Origin: Mermis nigrescens
Lineage: Eukaryota > Nematoda > Enoplea > Mermithida > Mermithidae
Length of the DNA: 64,000 nt
NCBI GenBank assembly: GCA_036768485.1
Contig: JAVLUZ010000504.1
Location: 62,001 to 126,000 of the forward strand
Direction of reading: 5' to 3'
Shown here: piece by piece, positions 44,601-52,589 of the stretch
Numbering within the stretch: the first letter of the stretch is position 1
Layout: each line of letters begins with the position of its first letter
Program-made: the position numbers and the translations under genes
Notes under the pieces: model-generated
Told to the model about the DNA's origin: nothing
Seen by the model: only the letters and a program-made list of their open reading frames with translations
The model's database searches: none

Positions 44601-47289
44601 TTTTAACAGACAAATTTCCTTGAGCGATCTTTTAGCATAGATTGAAGACAAAGAAGAAACTTAATGCAATTACAGATATCTCGTGTTTACGTATTGTACA
44701 AGGGTCTATTTTTAATCTTTGCTTTGATTAAATTGGAGTAATGAAAAAACATTCCCATATTTTTTGCATCGCTCTCCCAGAAATCCGCCACTAAAATGTA
44801 AATAAATGAAAAATATTGCTTGGTTGGGCCGAGCTGAGTTGAGACATTTATTGTGTAAGCAAAAAACAAGCGGTCTAGGATAATACCGCGATCAATTAAA
44901 TTGCCTAAGTTTCGTATTTATTTACTTACATTATCAGTTCCGCAAACAGGCTCATTAACGATCGGGCACACAAAATCGCAAGAACAGTAAGCCTTTCCGC
45001 TTGTATCATTGGCATGGCACCTGGCACCGTATGCACACAGTTTTTCCTCGCAGGGTTCTTTAAAAATCAATGAAAATTATAGAAAACAAACCGAAATATT
45101 CAAAATTGAAAATGAAAGTATTTTGCTAGCACATCCAGTAATTGTACAGCAAAGTAAGCAATCAGGCTAGTTAATTTGGGTATTCGCACATAATTTAACC
45201 AGGCTTAAAAAGCATTCACTATAAAGCAAGTGCGTACATGAGCGCACACAAAGCCTACTTTTTTCATGTGGGCACCTTTCGACGTTGTGCCGACCTGCAA
45301 AACATTTTCATACGAATTTCATTTTGCTAATGAGTGATATGATGGTGGTATCAATTATATGAAGGTACGTTTACACGTTTGTCAAAGCGCCTTATTCAAC
45401 GCAGAAAATCGTGTGATTAGGGGTAAACTAATTTCATGTTCAGCGATTTTTATGATTTTTATATTATCTCCTGATGCTCTGAGTCTTACAGCATATAAAA
45501 ACAGGGCGTCTAACTAGAAAGTTAATTTCTTTCACGTGTTCGAAATAAAAGTAGAAACTTATTTAGAGGCAGGCAAACCGCAAACCTCTCCAAGGACACA
45601 TGACTAATACAAAAACAAAAATCTTGAATATTCTCGAGATTAATGCAGGTACAACAAAAATAGCTTATTGCATGCATATGCTGCAGACTGCTGTTTCTAA
45701 ATTGTGTACCGTTGAGCGAAAACTATTTCAAAATGAAAAATTCAGTAAAAACATTGGGAACAAACTCGAATAATCATTATTTTACAAATGTTGTGTTTCA
45801 TAATGCAGATGTATTATTTGAACACAACCCATCAAAGATGATTGCAGCAAAATTGTAACCAAGAAAGACGGAAATATGGAACCTCGTAAAAATGAATGAC
45901 AAGTGAATCAGGGACTGCGGCCGCGTTTTAATTTTTTTAAATATTTGCTGACAAAATCAAGAGTATACTAACAGGCGTTTTGTTAAGCAGTCCATCCGAA
46001 AGCCTGTGAACTCACGTTTTCAAACTTTTTACTCCAAAAATTCACAAAAATAGAAGCACATTATATAGAATTGTATTTTCTCTTGCAAAATACCTTATCG
46101 AAGACGAATTCATTTCTTGTTATTTTTTTGCTAGAAAGGCTGCCTCCAGTCGATATTTGAGAATAATCTGACGACATTCGTTCCACAGAGACTGTCTCAT
46201 GATGACATTTCTAAACTGCTCACGTAAACGCATTACTTTCACCCAACTGCATTTTTCCTTCAATCAAAATGGAATATTTATGCTTAGAAAACGCACCAGA
46301 AAACGCTCCCATTATCCTCTAGGAATCAATTCATTCAATCTTTGACAAAGAGAAAGAGAAGTCCCTGCCGCGGACGCGAATTTCTTTATATTAATAACAA
46401 TAATAAAGGAATGATGGAAAAAAGAGGAATGATTGATGCACTAATGGGCAATAAAAATTCTTAGAAGACGAAAAGCAATAATGTGGAGCTGAAAATTCTC
46501 AATGGAAAGCAGATTAGATTACATCAATATTAGCTTATCTTGCTCGATTTGCTTGAGTTATTTTAGTATCTAAATAGAATGTGATGAATAGGTCGCTTTG
46601 ATGACATTAAATTCGTGGAAATAAGTGCTTCCGCTTTGAAATGGGCAACGATTAAGAGCATAAATTACAAACGATCCTAAACTGATGCTGAATACTAAAT
46701 AAATAAAGGTTACACAAAGTATGACTGCGCCGAATAAAACTAGAAAAGAGACTGAGATTTATATTAGTTTGTGGGTAAATAAATACACAACTACGCTTCT
46801 AACGAAACAACACTTGTGAAATGAGGAAAATTTTTAAAAAGTAAAAACTTAAGCATCAAGTGAGCTTACCTTTGACGCCTGATTCGACGTCGTCCAAATT
46901 TTTAAGATTAATTTTTAAAAGACTAGAATTTAATTTGTAATGCAGTTCATCATCATATGATCGGCTGGCATTTGAAAGGAAGAAAATCCGTGTATCCATC
47001 ATATCAATCTCGTTTGAACAAACATTCAGATCGAAGAAATTGTTCACTATCACGTGATTCTGTTTATCTGGTAAGAAACCTTTGAAAATCCGTCTGACCC
47101 TCACTACGCCAGAAACTAATGGTCGATATGGCACTAAATCCGACGAAGAAGTAGATTTTTGAAACAACTTCTCTACAGTTCCTGTTAGAATAATATCGGC
47201 GTATTCTATTCGCTCGTTTAAGCTTTTATCGAAGTCGAAACAATGTTGTCCAATAGTTTCGAAGAGAAGATCGACTGGCAAACGATCCA
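12407..47289 (-). CDS. Agrin gene, overall span (19 exons found)
   Basis: A minus-strand gene for an agrin-type secreted heparan sulfate proteoglycan of basement membranes. Module order: NtA (laminin-binding), follistatin/Kazal 1-7, two laminin-EGF modules, Kazal 8, a 29-residue linker, laminin G 1, and the start of an EGF module. This is the vertebrate order and several junction motifs match closely. The 19 exons give about 3.3 kb of coding sequence, near 1,100 residues; vertebrate agrin has about 2,000. The signal-peptide exon, SEA, the EGF before LG1, LG2 and LG3 were not seen. All 18 internal junctions keep phase. Introns are 0.3-5 kb and full of repeats. Assignment to agrin is strong; the two ends are incomplete. 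Confidence 0.93.
12459..14300. other. Agrin intron 18
   Basis: AT-rich intron with no exon recognised. It contains a copy of the CAGTGGCGGATCC family at about 13878-14115, ending in a GCGGCCGCACCCCCCGCC-like GC-rich block. Confidence 0.6.
14301..14440 (-). CDS. Agrin exon 18: end of LG1
   Basis: Acceptor TCTTCAG|A, donor ATTG|GTGCGT; phase 2 in, phase 1 out. It encodes [15 protein letters not shown], the conserved C-terminal laminin G motif around the closing cysteine (vertebrate GLRGCIRLLDV). A short tail follows before the EGF exon. Confidence 0.88.
15357..15602 (-). CDS. Agrin exon 17: middle of LG1
   Basis: Acceptor TTTTTTCAG|A, donor GAAAG|GTAAAA; phase 2 to phase 2. It covers the central strands of the laminin G fold, from [11 protein letters not shown] to AVFLGSF, the latter matching LFVGG. 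A basic loop of about 25 residues ([17 protein letters not shown]) gives a likely heparin- or matrix-facing surface; that role is inferred. Confidence 0.85.
16210..16405 (-). CDS. Agrin exon 16: start of LG1
   Basis: Acceptor CTTTAG|GT, donor CTGAG|GTTAGG; phase 1 in, phase 2 out. It encodes KPRFVSSSW, then [19 protein letters not shown] and [13 protein letters not shown]. This aligns strand by strand with vertebrate LG1 (LRLALEF, GLLLYNG, FLALALLDGRVQLRF). It follows the linker exon in phase, so no EGF module precedes LG1. Confidence 0.87.
16691..16834. repeat. 36-bp tandem repeat, four copies
   Basis: Four head-to-tail copies of a 36-bp unit holding TTTCCCCCGGTGGGAGAAAC and TTTCTCCCATTAAAA. 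Each unit contains a self-complementary GGGAGAAACGTTTCTCCC core and could form a hairpin. It is intronic in agrin. Confidence 0.95.
16899..17121. repeat. About 58-bp tandem repeat, four copies
   Basis: Four diverged copies of a unit containing CGTTTCTCCCAGGCTCTGTG and TATCATGGTTTCGC. The CGTTTCTCCC end is shared with the adjacent 36-bp array, so one array may have grown from the other. Confidence 0.85.
17756..17845 (-). CDS. Agrin exon 15: short linker
   Basis: Acceptor TCGTAG|AC, donor TCAA|GTAAGA; phase 1 to phase 1, 30 codons including shared ones. It encodes a hydrophilic segment with [18 protein letters not shown]. It replaces the long Ser/Thr-rich region and SEA domain that lie between the last Kazal and LG1 in vertebrate agrin. 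A single SG pair preceded by acidic residues is the only possible glycosaminoglycan site noted, and it is weak. Confidence 0.75.
18103..18372. mobile_element. MITE, TACATGTAAC family, copy 1
   Basis: It starts TACATGTAAGGGCTCGAAAT and ends CCCCTGTTACATGTA. It shares ends and internal GTGGGG-, CCGAAATTTT- and GGCCATAAAA-like blocks with the copies at 18741 and 20210. No coding capacity. Confidence 0.75.
18548..18653 (-). CDS. Agrin exon 14: second half of Kazal 8
   Basis: Acceptor CACGCAG|GTT, donor AAAG|GTAGCG; phase 0 in, phase 1 out, 35 codons. It encodes [15 protein letters not shown] and ends INLGRCK. This matches the Kazal module that follows the laminin-EGF pair in vertebrate agrin (VCGSDGVTYGNECQL). 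Confidence 0.92.
18741..18961. mobile_element. MITE, TACATGTAAC family, copy 2 (inverted)
   Basis: It begins TACATGTAAAAGGGGGATGG and ends GAGCTGTTACAT, in opposite orientation to its sister at 18103. Its edge is only about 18 bp from the agrin exon 13 donor. Confidence 0.7.
18980..19311 (-). CDS. Agrin exon 13: laminin-EGF 2 and Kazal 8 head
   Basis: Acceptor AAATAG|CC, donor GAA|GTATGC; phase 1 in, phase 0 out, 110 codons. The junction with exon 12 gives GCTPCGC, like GCTPCSC in vertebrate agrin. Then [18 protein letters not shown] follows, nearly identical to the vertebrate laminin-EGF 2. The second half is a follistatin-type head with RCFFGATC. The first 200 bases are strongly GC-rich, unlike the other exons. 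Confidence 0.95.
19500..19880. repeat. Dispersed repeat with CCCCAGAATT ends
   Basis: A GC-skewed repeat: GGGGGGGTTTGGGGGGAGG at one side and CAAGAATTCCCATGCTATGC at the other. Internal CGGCGTTTCAAGCCATATAC and AGAAACGCCGAAAAACGATG also occur in the repeats at 27450-27830, 29190-30620, 32165-32555 and 39100-39415. It is intronic and non-coding. Confidence 0.75.
20210..20417. mobile_element. MITE, TACATGTAAC family, copy 3
   Basis: It starts TACATGTAACGGCTCGAAAT and ends CCCCGTGTTACATGTG, colinear with the copy at 18103. Copies 1-3 all lie in agrin introns within 2.3 kb of each other. Confidence 0.78.
21380..21538 (-). CDS. Agrin exon 12: laminin-EGF 1
   Basis: Acceptor CTTTAAG|TT, donor ACTC|GTAAGA; phase 1 to phase 1, one complete module of 53 codons. 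It encodes [18 protein letters not shown], then [19 protein letters not shown] and FWGLQ. These are the eight-cysteine laminin-EGF pattern and the LPGFWG motif. Confidence 0.93.
22205..22450 (-). CDS. Agrin exon 11: Kazal 7
   Basis: Acceptor CTTTAG|AT, donor ACTG|GTAGGA; phase 1 to phase 1, 82 codons. A complete follistatin/Kazal module: [37 protein letters not shown] and FCPLE. The donor was chosen because it is the only nearby GT that keeps phase with the laminin-EGF exon. It adds about 13 residues after the Kazal. Confidence 0.92.
23336..23450 (-). CDS. Agrin exon 10: second half of Kazal 6
   Basis: Acceptor TGTGCAG|GAA, donor TGCG|GTAAGA; phase 0 in, phase 1 out, 38 codons. It encodes [18 protein letters not shown] and the closing KTKC of a Kazal module. 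Confidence 0.92.
25075..25172 (-). CDS. Agrin exon 9: first half of Kazal 6
   Basis: Acceptor TTTTAAG|AC, donor GATAAA|GTTAGT; phase 1 in, phase 0 out. It encodes a follistatin head, [14 protein letters not shown], and [14 protein letters not shown]. The donor is atypical (GTTAGT). It is the only one that continues into exon 10 in frame with normal cysteine spacing. Confidence 0.8.
25927..26066. repeat. Repeat with two GGCGC-NNN-GCGCC hairpins
   Basis: Two short palindromes, TGGCGC-AAA-GCGCCA (25927-25941) and CGGCGC-CAA-GCGCCG (26052-26066), sit in a dispersed repeat in an agrin intron. The outer pair differs (T-A against C-G) but stays paired. Confidence 0.85.
26928..27124. mobile_element. 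hAT-type MITE with perfect 8-bp duplication
   Basis: It starts CAGGGGCGGATTCAGG and ends CCTGGATCCGCCACTG. It is flanked by the identical 8-mer TCCACAAG at 26920-26927 and 27125-27132. CAG-type ends with an 8-bp target duplication are the hAT superfamily hallmark. At 197 bp it is non-autonomous. The interior holds runs of C and G next to each terminus. Confidence 0.93.
27193..27405 (-). CDS. Agrin exon 8: Kazal 5
   Basis: Acceptor CTTTAG|GT, donor TGCG|GTAAAA; phase 1 to phase 1. A single-exon follistatin/Kazal module: [36 protein letters not shown] and RGFC. The hAT MITE inserted only 68 bp downstream of its donor. Confidence 0.95.
27446..27832. repeat. Dispersed repeat, CCATGCTGTGCATGTCTG ends
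   Basis: It has the same internal blocks as 19500-19880 (TTCGGCGCTTCGCACCATAT, GAAACGCCGAAAAACGATG) and ends with AGAATTTCCATGCTGTGCAT. It sits 40 bp upstream of agrin exon 8. It is non-coding. Confidence 0.75.
27833..29190. other. Agrin intron, nothing recognised
   Basis: AT-rich intronic DNA with no exon, RNA gene or clear element identified. Confidence 0.45.
29407..30478. mobile_element. Element with GC-rich inverted ends
   Basis: It starts TAGAGCTGTAACGGGGCC and ends GGCCCCCGTACAGCTCTA, with GGGGCCGGGG-rich subterminal blocks at both ends. It interrupts another dispersed repeat, whose halves lie at 29190-29406 and 30479-30620. Flanks GTTATTAT and GTTCTCAT could be a decayed 8-bp duplication. 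The interior contains the AAT microsatellite and no transposase. Confidence 0.8.
29589..29631. repeat. (AAT)n microsatellite
   Basis: About fourteen AAT trinucleotides inside the element at 29407-30478; the poly-Tyr open frame across it is spurious. Confidence 0.97.
30622..30837 (-). CDS. Agrin exon 7: Kazal 4
   Basis: Acceptor TATTCAG|TT, donor TGTG|GTGTGC; phase 1 to phase 1, 216 nt. A single-exon module: [37 protein letters not shown] and HGRC. The same length as exon 6, as expected for duplicated symmetrical modules. Repeat sequence starts right at its donor. Confidence 0.95.
31925..32140 (-). CDS. Agrin exon 6: Kazal 3
   Basis: Acceptor CTTGCAG|AT, donor AATA|GTAATT; phase 1 to phase 1, 216 nt. 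It encodes [37 protein letters not shown] and GLCEN. Confidence 0.95.
32165..32555. repeat. Dispersed repeat, CCATGCTGTACATGTATG ends
   Basis: A further copy of the 19500/27446 family, with CCCCCAGAATTGTCGATTTT, TTCGGCGCTTCGCAACTTAT and AGAATTCCCATGCTGTACAT. It begins 25 bp upstream of agrin exon 6. Confidence 0.72.
34566..34618 (-). CDS. Agrin exon 5: end of Kazal 2
   Basis: Acceptor TTTTTCAG|G, donor TGCG|GTAAGA; 53 nt, phase 2 in, phase 1 out. It encodes [17 protein letters not shown], the C-terminal helix and last cysteine of Kazal 2. It is separated from the rest of that module by a 4.9-kb intron. Confidence 0.88.
34922..35283. mobile_element. Dispersed element, CTGGATACGAGCCCGG ends
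   Basis: It begins CAGGGCTGTATCATGGGGG and ends CGAATTCTGGATACGAGCC. A colinear copy is at 48589-48950 and a related one at 58202-58990. They share ATGGAAAATCTTCGTCTCTT-like and GTGCGACCAAAAAATGACAC blocks. Confidence 0.7.
35267..35985. repeat. Inverted duplication, arms of about 140 bp
   Basis: The segments 35267-35404 and 35841-35985 are inverted copies of each other, sharing GAATATGATGGTTATT-like and AAGGTGGATACGTGCTAG-like blocks. They are separated by about 440 bp of AT-rich DNA. They give mirrored, meaningless open frames on opposite strands. Confidence 0.8.
36286..36323. repeat. Perfect 17-bp-stem hairpin with GATA loop
   Basis: TATATTATAGGTAGCGC, then GATA, then the exact reverse complement. 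It is too short for a miRNA precursor. No surrounding element explains it. Confidence 0.95.
36460..37060. repeat. GTGTAAAG-type repeat block
   Basis: A copy of the family at 9190-10625, with CAAAAGTGTAAAGT, GATTACGAATCTGACC and AGTGTAAAGTTTACACT motifs, mostly inverted relative to the first block. Confidence 0.7.
37061..37959. other. Agrin intron, nothing recognised
   Basis: Includes a 118-codon open frame (37168-37524) with no family resemblance, poor protein character and no splice context on the plus strand. It was not called. Confidence 0.4.
37960..38602. mobile_element. Long-TIR element with TA target site, copy 2
   Basis: It starts CTGGCAAGAAAAAATGCTCC and ends GGAGCATTTTTCCTTGCTAG. 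TA flanks both sides (37958-37959 and 38603-38604). Arms are about 180 bp. The centre includes a TGTAAACTTTACACCTCC piece of the GTGTAAAG family. Confidence 0.82.
39100..39415. repeat. Dispersed repeat, CCATGCTGTGCATGTATG ends
   Basis: Another copy of the 19500 family: ACCCCCCAGAATTCGCGATT, TTCAGCGCTTTGCGCCATAT and GAATTCCCATGCTGTGCATG. A related block rich in TTGGGGGGTCGCAGCC-like sequence precedes it at 38780-39055. Confidence 0.7.
39546..39729 (-). CDS. Agrin exon 4: Kazal 2
   Basis: Acceptor TTCGCAG|GC, donor AGAAA|GTAACC; phase 1 in, phase 2 out. It encodes [37 protein letters not shown] and HIRK, finished by exon 5. Confidence 0.93.
40236..41249. mobile_element. Inverted-repeat element with minisatellite arms
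   Basis: Two arms of about 155-180 bp are filled with GGTGGGTCTAGCGGGAC-type units, as CCCACC units at 40236-40405 and GGTGGG units at 41069-41249. They mirror each other across about 660 bp of AT-rich DNA. The unit order, including a unique CACGTGCATAA-like spacer, is the same in both arms. CAATGA and CAATGG flank the ends as a possible short duplication. No transposase. Confidence 0.8.
42707..43360. mobile_element. Element of the CAGTGGCGGATC family, decayed
   Basis: It starts GTGGCGATCTAG and ends AAATCCGCCCCTG. The interior has AATAGGTCCAAAAATTCGCT and CCAGCGC-GAA-GCGCCGG, shared with the copy at 61868-62941. Confidence 0.65.
43800..43890 (-). CDS. Agrin exon 3: second half of Kazal 1
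   Basis: Acceptor TACTGCAG|GAA, donor CAAA|GTAAGA; phase 0 in, phase 1 out, 30 codons. It encodes [19 protein letters not shown] and FACKQ, completing Kazal 1. Confidence 0.92.
44930..45057 (-). CDS. Agrin exon 2: first half of Kazal 1
   Basis: Acceptor TTTAAAG|AA, donor GATAAT|GTAAGT; phase 1 in, phase 0 out. It encodes [27 protein letters not shown] and EPVCGTDN. This parallels the vertebrate segment RGMLCGFGAVC directly after NtA. Confidence 0.94.
45058..46869. other. Agrin intron 1 (of those found)
   Basis: AT-rich intronic DNA of 1.8 kb, with no exon or repeat family assigned. Confidence 0.5.
46870..47289 (-). CDS. Agrin exon 1 (of those found): NtA domain
   Basis: Donor GTCAAAG|GTAAGC is clear. 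The 5' border at about 47289 (acceptor TTTTATAG|T) is the best of several weak choices. It encodes [51 protein letters not shown]. These are the signature strands of the agrin N-terminal domain (vertebrate ANVVLTGTVEEI, VWRYLKG, DTRIFFV, LNSSLMRITLRNLEEVE). NtA binds the laminin gamma-1 coiled coil and anchors agrin in the basement membrane. A signal-peptide exon must lie upstream. Confidence 0.93.
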
Positions 47290-48588
47290 CGAATGGAGAA
47301 CTATAAAAATTAACCTTGTTTTTATGCGTAGGAAACCCCAAATTCTTTCGAAACCGTATACTTGTTTTACTTCATTCGCATAGTCACTAAGCGCATGCAT
47401 TTATGTAATCTAATGCGGAGCCTCAAGGCAAACAAGTTAGATCAACTTTAAGCGCAAACATGGGCGTGGGGGGTCTTGGGGGATTAACAACCCCAGAAGT
47501 TGAAAAACACCCCACATATTACTTTAGACCCACAGATTGCTATTTTTAGTAACATTTTTGGTGATTTTTGATGATTTCACCCCCAGAATTAGGTTGCTGC
47601 CCATGTATGGTTATGTGACATATTTAAAACGGTATACAGTTATAACACTGAGATAATTTGTGGCATGGCTATTTCAATCACATTCTCTCTGCACTTTTAC
47701 CGCTAATTCATTCACATTCTTCAAGACAGCTTTCATATTTCTTGAACACCTTAAAAAGAGACACGGTTAGTCGTACGTCTCTTTTTTATATTTGATACGA
47801 AAATTTATCCAGAAGTCTTTGCACGATTACAGTCCATGTTTTTCTCCTTACGAAAAACATAAACGCGTAAATAAGCGCGCTTTCAGAAAAACACATGGTA
47901 CCAACCAACGCATAATTTACCTCATTTTCCATTGCAAAAGTAATTCTTTTCATCCCAATTGTGCTTAATCGCTGTAACAAATCAACTGCGATGCAAGATG
48001 GCCGAGTTCGAAAAAACGATAATTTATTGCAAAACATCAAAGCAAGATAACGCTAATCGATTGGAGCACAATAACTTTTTATCTTACTATTTCAATTCCC
48101 CAATTAAAAATATACAGTCGTTAAAACATAGGGTATGCTAAAGATGAATTAAACCGCAGAATTGTGCAAAGCTTGACGAGGAACTCCTGCGCCTAGATGG
48201 TCAGTTTTTACAGAAAGGGTTTTCAGAAAAGCGAAAATTGTTTTGGGTTTATTGACCCTCTACGACGGCTGCAGGACCATTTTTCCATTGCAGAATCCAA
48301 AATTACGCGATTTTGGATGTTCTTTCCTAAATTTGGGGCTTAAAAGTATCGAATCTTTCGGGGCGTCAATAAATCTGTTTTTGGATTATACATAGTTCAA
48401 TTGCACTGAATTATTTCTGAAATGTTTTTGCCTCTATATTTTAGAAAGGAAGAACAACGGAAAAAATAAACATCTGGATTGGATAAACTACTTAGATTTA
48501 TATATTTTCGAGGTAAAAACCGAAAATGTGCTGTAATTCCGAAAATGTAATTAGAGCTAGGTCAACTCGTGCGGCCAAGCATACACCC

Positions 48589-48950
48589 ATCAGGGTCGTA
48601 TTTGGGAGGGGTGAGGGGGGGGTTGTGGCTACCCACTCTACCACTTAGGCCAAAAAAAATTTTTTGAAAAGAAAGTTAATGTACGGAAAGATGGAAAAAT
48701 CGCATATCTTTGACGTGAAATCTTCACATTTTCGAGTATTTTCCATAACATTTGCTCAAGCGCGACCAAAAAACGACACTTTTTTAAAGGAAATTTTTTA
48801 AAGTCTAAATTTATTATCCTAATGAATGTTGACAAACATTGAAGAATGCGGTTTTTGCAAGCTATTCCGACGAATTTTCCGAGATACAGACCAACTAATG
48901 TTGGGTTCGCCCCCTTCCCTTGACCGAATCCTGGATACGTGCCTGGTACC
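48589..48950. mobile_element. Dispersed element, copy of 34922 family
   Basis: It begins CAGGGTCGTATTTGGGAGGG and ends CGAATCCTGGATACGTGCC. It is colinear with 34922-35283, including TGTACGGAAAGATGGAAAAA and GCGACCAAAAAACGACAC. Confidence 0.72.
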
Positions 48951-51164
48951 CATTATCATGCTTTACTTGTGCAATGAAAACAGTAAACTTTGTACTCTAT
49001 ACAACCATTACATATTGATACCATTCGCTCATATAAGCGTGCGTATTTCTAGTCAGTGACTTTTAGTAATGCGCTTAAACAGAAAGCAAACAAGGGCTTA
49101 CCGGTGTTTAGATGCCATTTGCGACGTTGGTGGGCAGCTAATGTCCGCCCATAATTTGTCAACCAAAAATATGAAAAAAGCTATGACCGGCGAGGACACG
49201 GAAATTTCCAGAAATGCGTAAGCGCGAAGACTCATTTTAAGGAGTGTTCCCCACCGACCGCTTCAAACTCAAGCAAGCGATGCAACAAATTCGAAGAATC
49301 CCATATCGTAGCTTCCTTATGCGGATAAAGCGCCTTGATAAATTTAGGTAACGTGTGAAAAATATAACATTTAAGTAAAAACAATGCTAAAAATCATTCT
49401 GTCATTAGTGCTGCGGTTTTCCAATTGAGAAAATTAGATAAAAGTCGGTGCGTAAACCACATTACGCGATGGCTATGGTTATACAGCATATGCAAACAAG
49501 CAACGTATTATAATGAATCGGTTAGATAGGTAGGTACAGCATTACTTTTCATTTCTTTCGTCGAATACAGCTTACTGTTGGGAAACTGATCAGCATCCTT
49601 TACTGTGCAGAGAAAGGAAAATGAAAGTAGAAGAAAAAACATGTTACAGAAATACTGCAAAATAGCATCGCTTTTTCGTAGTTCATTACTAACGAGTCCG
49701 AAGAAAAAACAATAGAAAGGTCACATACTTTCTCGGATGAAGCATGAAATTAAAATGGCGTGCTTTGCTTTGATTGAACGAGCTAGACGTAATCGATAAA
49801 AATGCAAAATAGAGAGCAGCACAATTAAGGAAAAAATGATTTGTTCATCATTACCCAATGCCAGCAAGAAGCATCCATGTAATATATATGTATTCTGCAT
49901 ATCCTCGATTGAATCTTGTTTTTGCAGCGGTCCCAACATTCAAGCTTTACCGGGTAGCCTTCCATCCTTTTTCTTTCGCGGTACCAAATTCTTTTCATCT
50001 TAAATTCTGTGGCTTTCTAACTGAAAATCACAATATCCGTTTCATACAAACGTAGTACCGCTTAACATTAATCCGCATACGGGCAGGGACAAGTCGAGAT
50101 GCAACGGGAAAACAACATACAGGCAGGGCTGAAATTAAAGCGTCAAATGAAAGTAGGCAACAGGGAGAAAGCAACACGATCTGTCAACGTTTCTCATATT
50201 ATCTATTGGTATATAAAAATCGCGAAAAAAAATCTAACAAAAATTTCAAAAACTGAACTCTGAGGTGAGGTGGGGTCTTTAAGATTCTTGAATACCCTAA
50301 CTAAGCATGTACCCATAGTCTTTTTTATTTATTCGAGAGCTTAGAAAAATATTCTAAGGGCTACAGTAAGCGAAGATGATTTACTGTAATTCGGCAGATC
50401 AGCTCAGTGAGGGCGAGTGGCTGGTATTTTTCCATTTCTAATGCACTAATCCGTCCATATGAATTTAATTCAGAGATATTTAATCAGTGCTGGGACAAAC
50501 TAGTGAGTGCGCTAAATAAAAAGCTAGCGGCTGGAATCATAGCCAGGTTGCTTCGACGACAAGCAGACGTTTTGCTACTGAGCTATGCGGGAGTTCGCGG
50601 CGCTTCTTAAAATCGTAGTCTATTGTGTTTAAAGTGTTATCTTAGGATAAGCTGAATGTGCGATTTTTATCCGTAAGTTCATTGATCTGATGATAGACGA
50701 GAATGAATTATGCCGCAAAAAATTCTATTGAAAAACCCTTCTTTGCTGCGTAGCTACAGTGAGATCTTGAGATCTAGCGACCTGCAGTAAATAAAAAAGA
50801 AGGGGTGACTGTAGCCTCAAAAAGATTTACTTAAAAAGCTCTCGGATAATGGAACAGACCATAGGGTTAACGGGTAGAACCACGAGAAAGACAAATATTA
50901 AAATTTTCTTTGATAAAATAAGGCAGGAATAGAGTCAAAACGAACAGGAATCCTTAAGTACTGGCTAAAGTGCTAGAAATTCTCAAGACATTTTCGCCAA
51001 TAACGCTGTCTTGCTTAACCGCCAGATCAAGCATGCTATGCAACCATGTTTTCCCAGCCCCTGTCCCACAGTGGTGTTTTTACAAAAAAGTCTAGCGGTC
51101 GTTCATAGTGAATTTGCATCTTAACTCAAACAAATGTGTAAATCTTAGCACAGCGCTTCACGAG

Positions 51165-51310
51165 ACCTGGATCCGCTTATAATATCCTCAGGCTTAAGCC
51201 AGGCTTAAACCTAACACGTATGCTGAAACATAGGACAAGGAAATTGGATGCTGTCCACATTTATCATGGTAGGGTTTAAGTCTGGCTTATGCCTGAACAT
51301 ATTGTAACCG
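51165..51310. mobile_element. Small MITE with GACCTGGATCC ends
   Basis: The inverted halves CTCAGGCTTAAGCCAGGCTT plus AAACCTAACA, and TAGGGTTTAAGTCTGGCTTA plus TGCCTGA, pair around a 55-bp centre. The outer ends GACCTGGATC and ACCGGGTCCTG also match in inverted form. Confidence 0.65.
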
Positions 51311-52589
51311 GGTCCTGATGCATAAGAAACAATCTTAAGGAAAAAAGGATACGAATTCAAGCGGTGCGCGTTGCCTCCCTCCCCCATTGGTCCAGCATAG
51401 CTGGTAAAATAATGAATGGATATGTTATTTTGTTTATTTTTTCGACGCTTGCGGCGTGTAATATTTGTTAGTTATATTTTTTAATTTCTTAGAAGCCTGA
51501 TGAAAGCCATATTTTAAATGCCAGGAATATGTTTTTGTATCGACAAGATTTCATAAATAAATCTTCAGACGATTTCTGAAGTCTTAAATAAGTATTTCAG
51601 CATAGTTTCCTCGTATTTCTCAGCATAATTTAAAAAATTGACGTTTCACCTTGTAACGGCTTCTTATACTCCAAGTGCACAAATTTAAAGTGAGTAGTAA
51701 TGGCCGTCAGCTCTGGACTGGCAACACTGTAGGATAGCCTGTGTTATAACATAGGCAATCACGTAAAAATCTGCACCCTGGCGTTAGCTCAGGGTGCAAC
51801 GTTAAAGTATGGTGAACATTCAGGATAAGGAGGGGTGTGCGTAAGGGGGTTCCCACCGCGCCGCCTGTTATAGCATGGTCTATCTTGCAGTGTTGTTCCA
51901 CAGCATGATCGATCTGAGGGTGGTGTCAATGAATTTTTTTGCCAACAAAATAAAAATAGCATAAAAACTATGTATCTGATCAATTTTAAGGATTTCCATA
52001 CTTTTTGCCTTAATTGTATCCGGAAAATTTCTATGCTCGAGATGCCCTTCACCTGCATGTCTTGTTGTTACTCAATTGTTTACTGTTTGAAGGAGGCACG
52101 TACATCACAAGTCACAAATAAATAAGTTCATGAGAAGGAATTTTGCTTTATCTGTCGGTAATTCAGTAGAAGGTACGCAAAAAGTTGCTAAAATTTCAGC
52201 AAAAAATGAAGTAGGCAGCGTTCTGCAAATCGGATCAATTGTCCACCTTGATAGATAAAAAGATAAACGACATGACAAATTGTCGCAGGTATTGCTAAAA
52301 TAACGTGGGAAAAGTTTGCAGTAATTTCAAGTATTTTCATTAGGATTTGTGAGCATCTCATCCGTAGATGCAAAGCATGTCGGCTTTAGGGGTCAGCCAG
52401 AGAGTTTCAGTCTCAAAAACAGGCATACATGCTAAAATTTAGCATAAAAGGTGCGTTAATTGATAGTCATTGCAGCAAAAAATTTTAATTCTTAATAATT
52501 TTCGGCTTTTTTCCCAGGAACTTTTCCATCTAAGTCCCCACCTATAGGTGTATATTTTGTCTCCCACTCATTTGCATGATTCTGGAAAC

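Noticed and set aside
47786..48040. Possible agrin signal-peptide or type II membrane exon on the minus strand, with donor TTC|GTAAGG
   Set aside because: It has a hydrophobic stretch and a good donor, but its phase 0 end does not match any acceptor that keeps the NtA frame.
50407..50610. Open frame with LARGE-IRL-like Arg/Leu-rich end
   Set aside because: No recognised domain, neighbouring exon or plausible splice phase; left uncalled.
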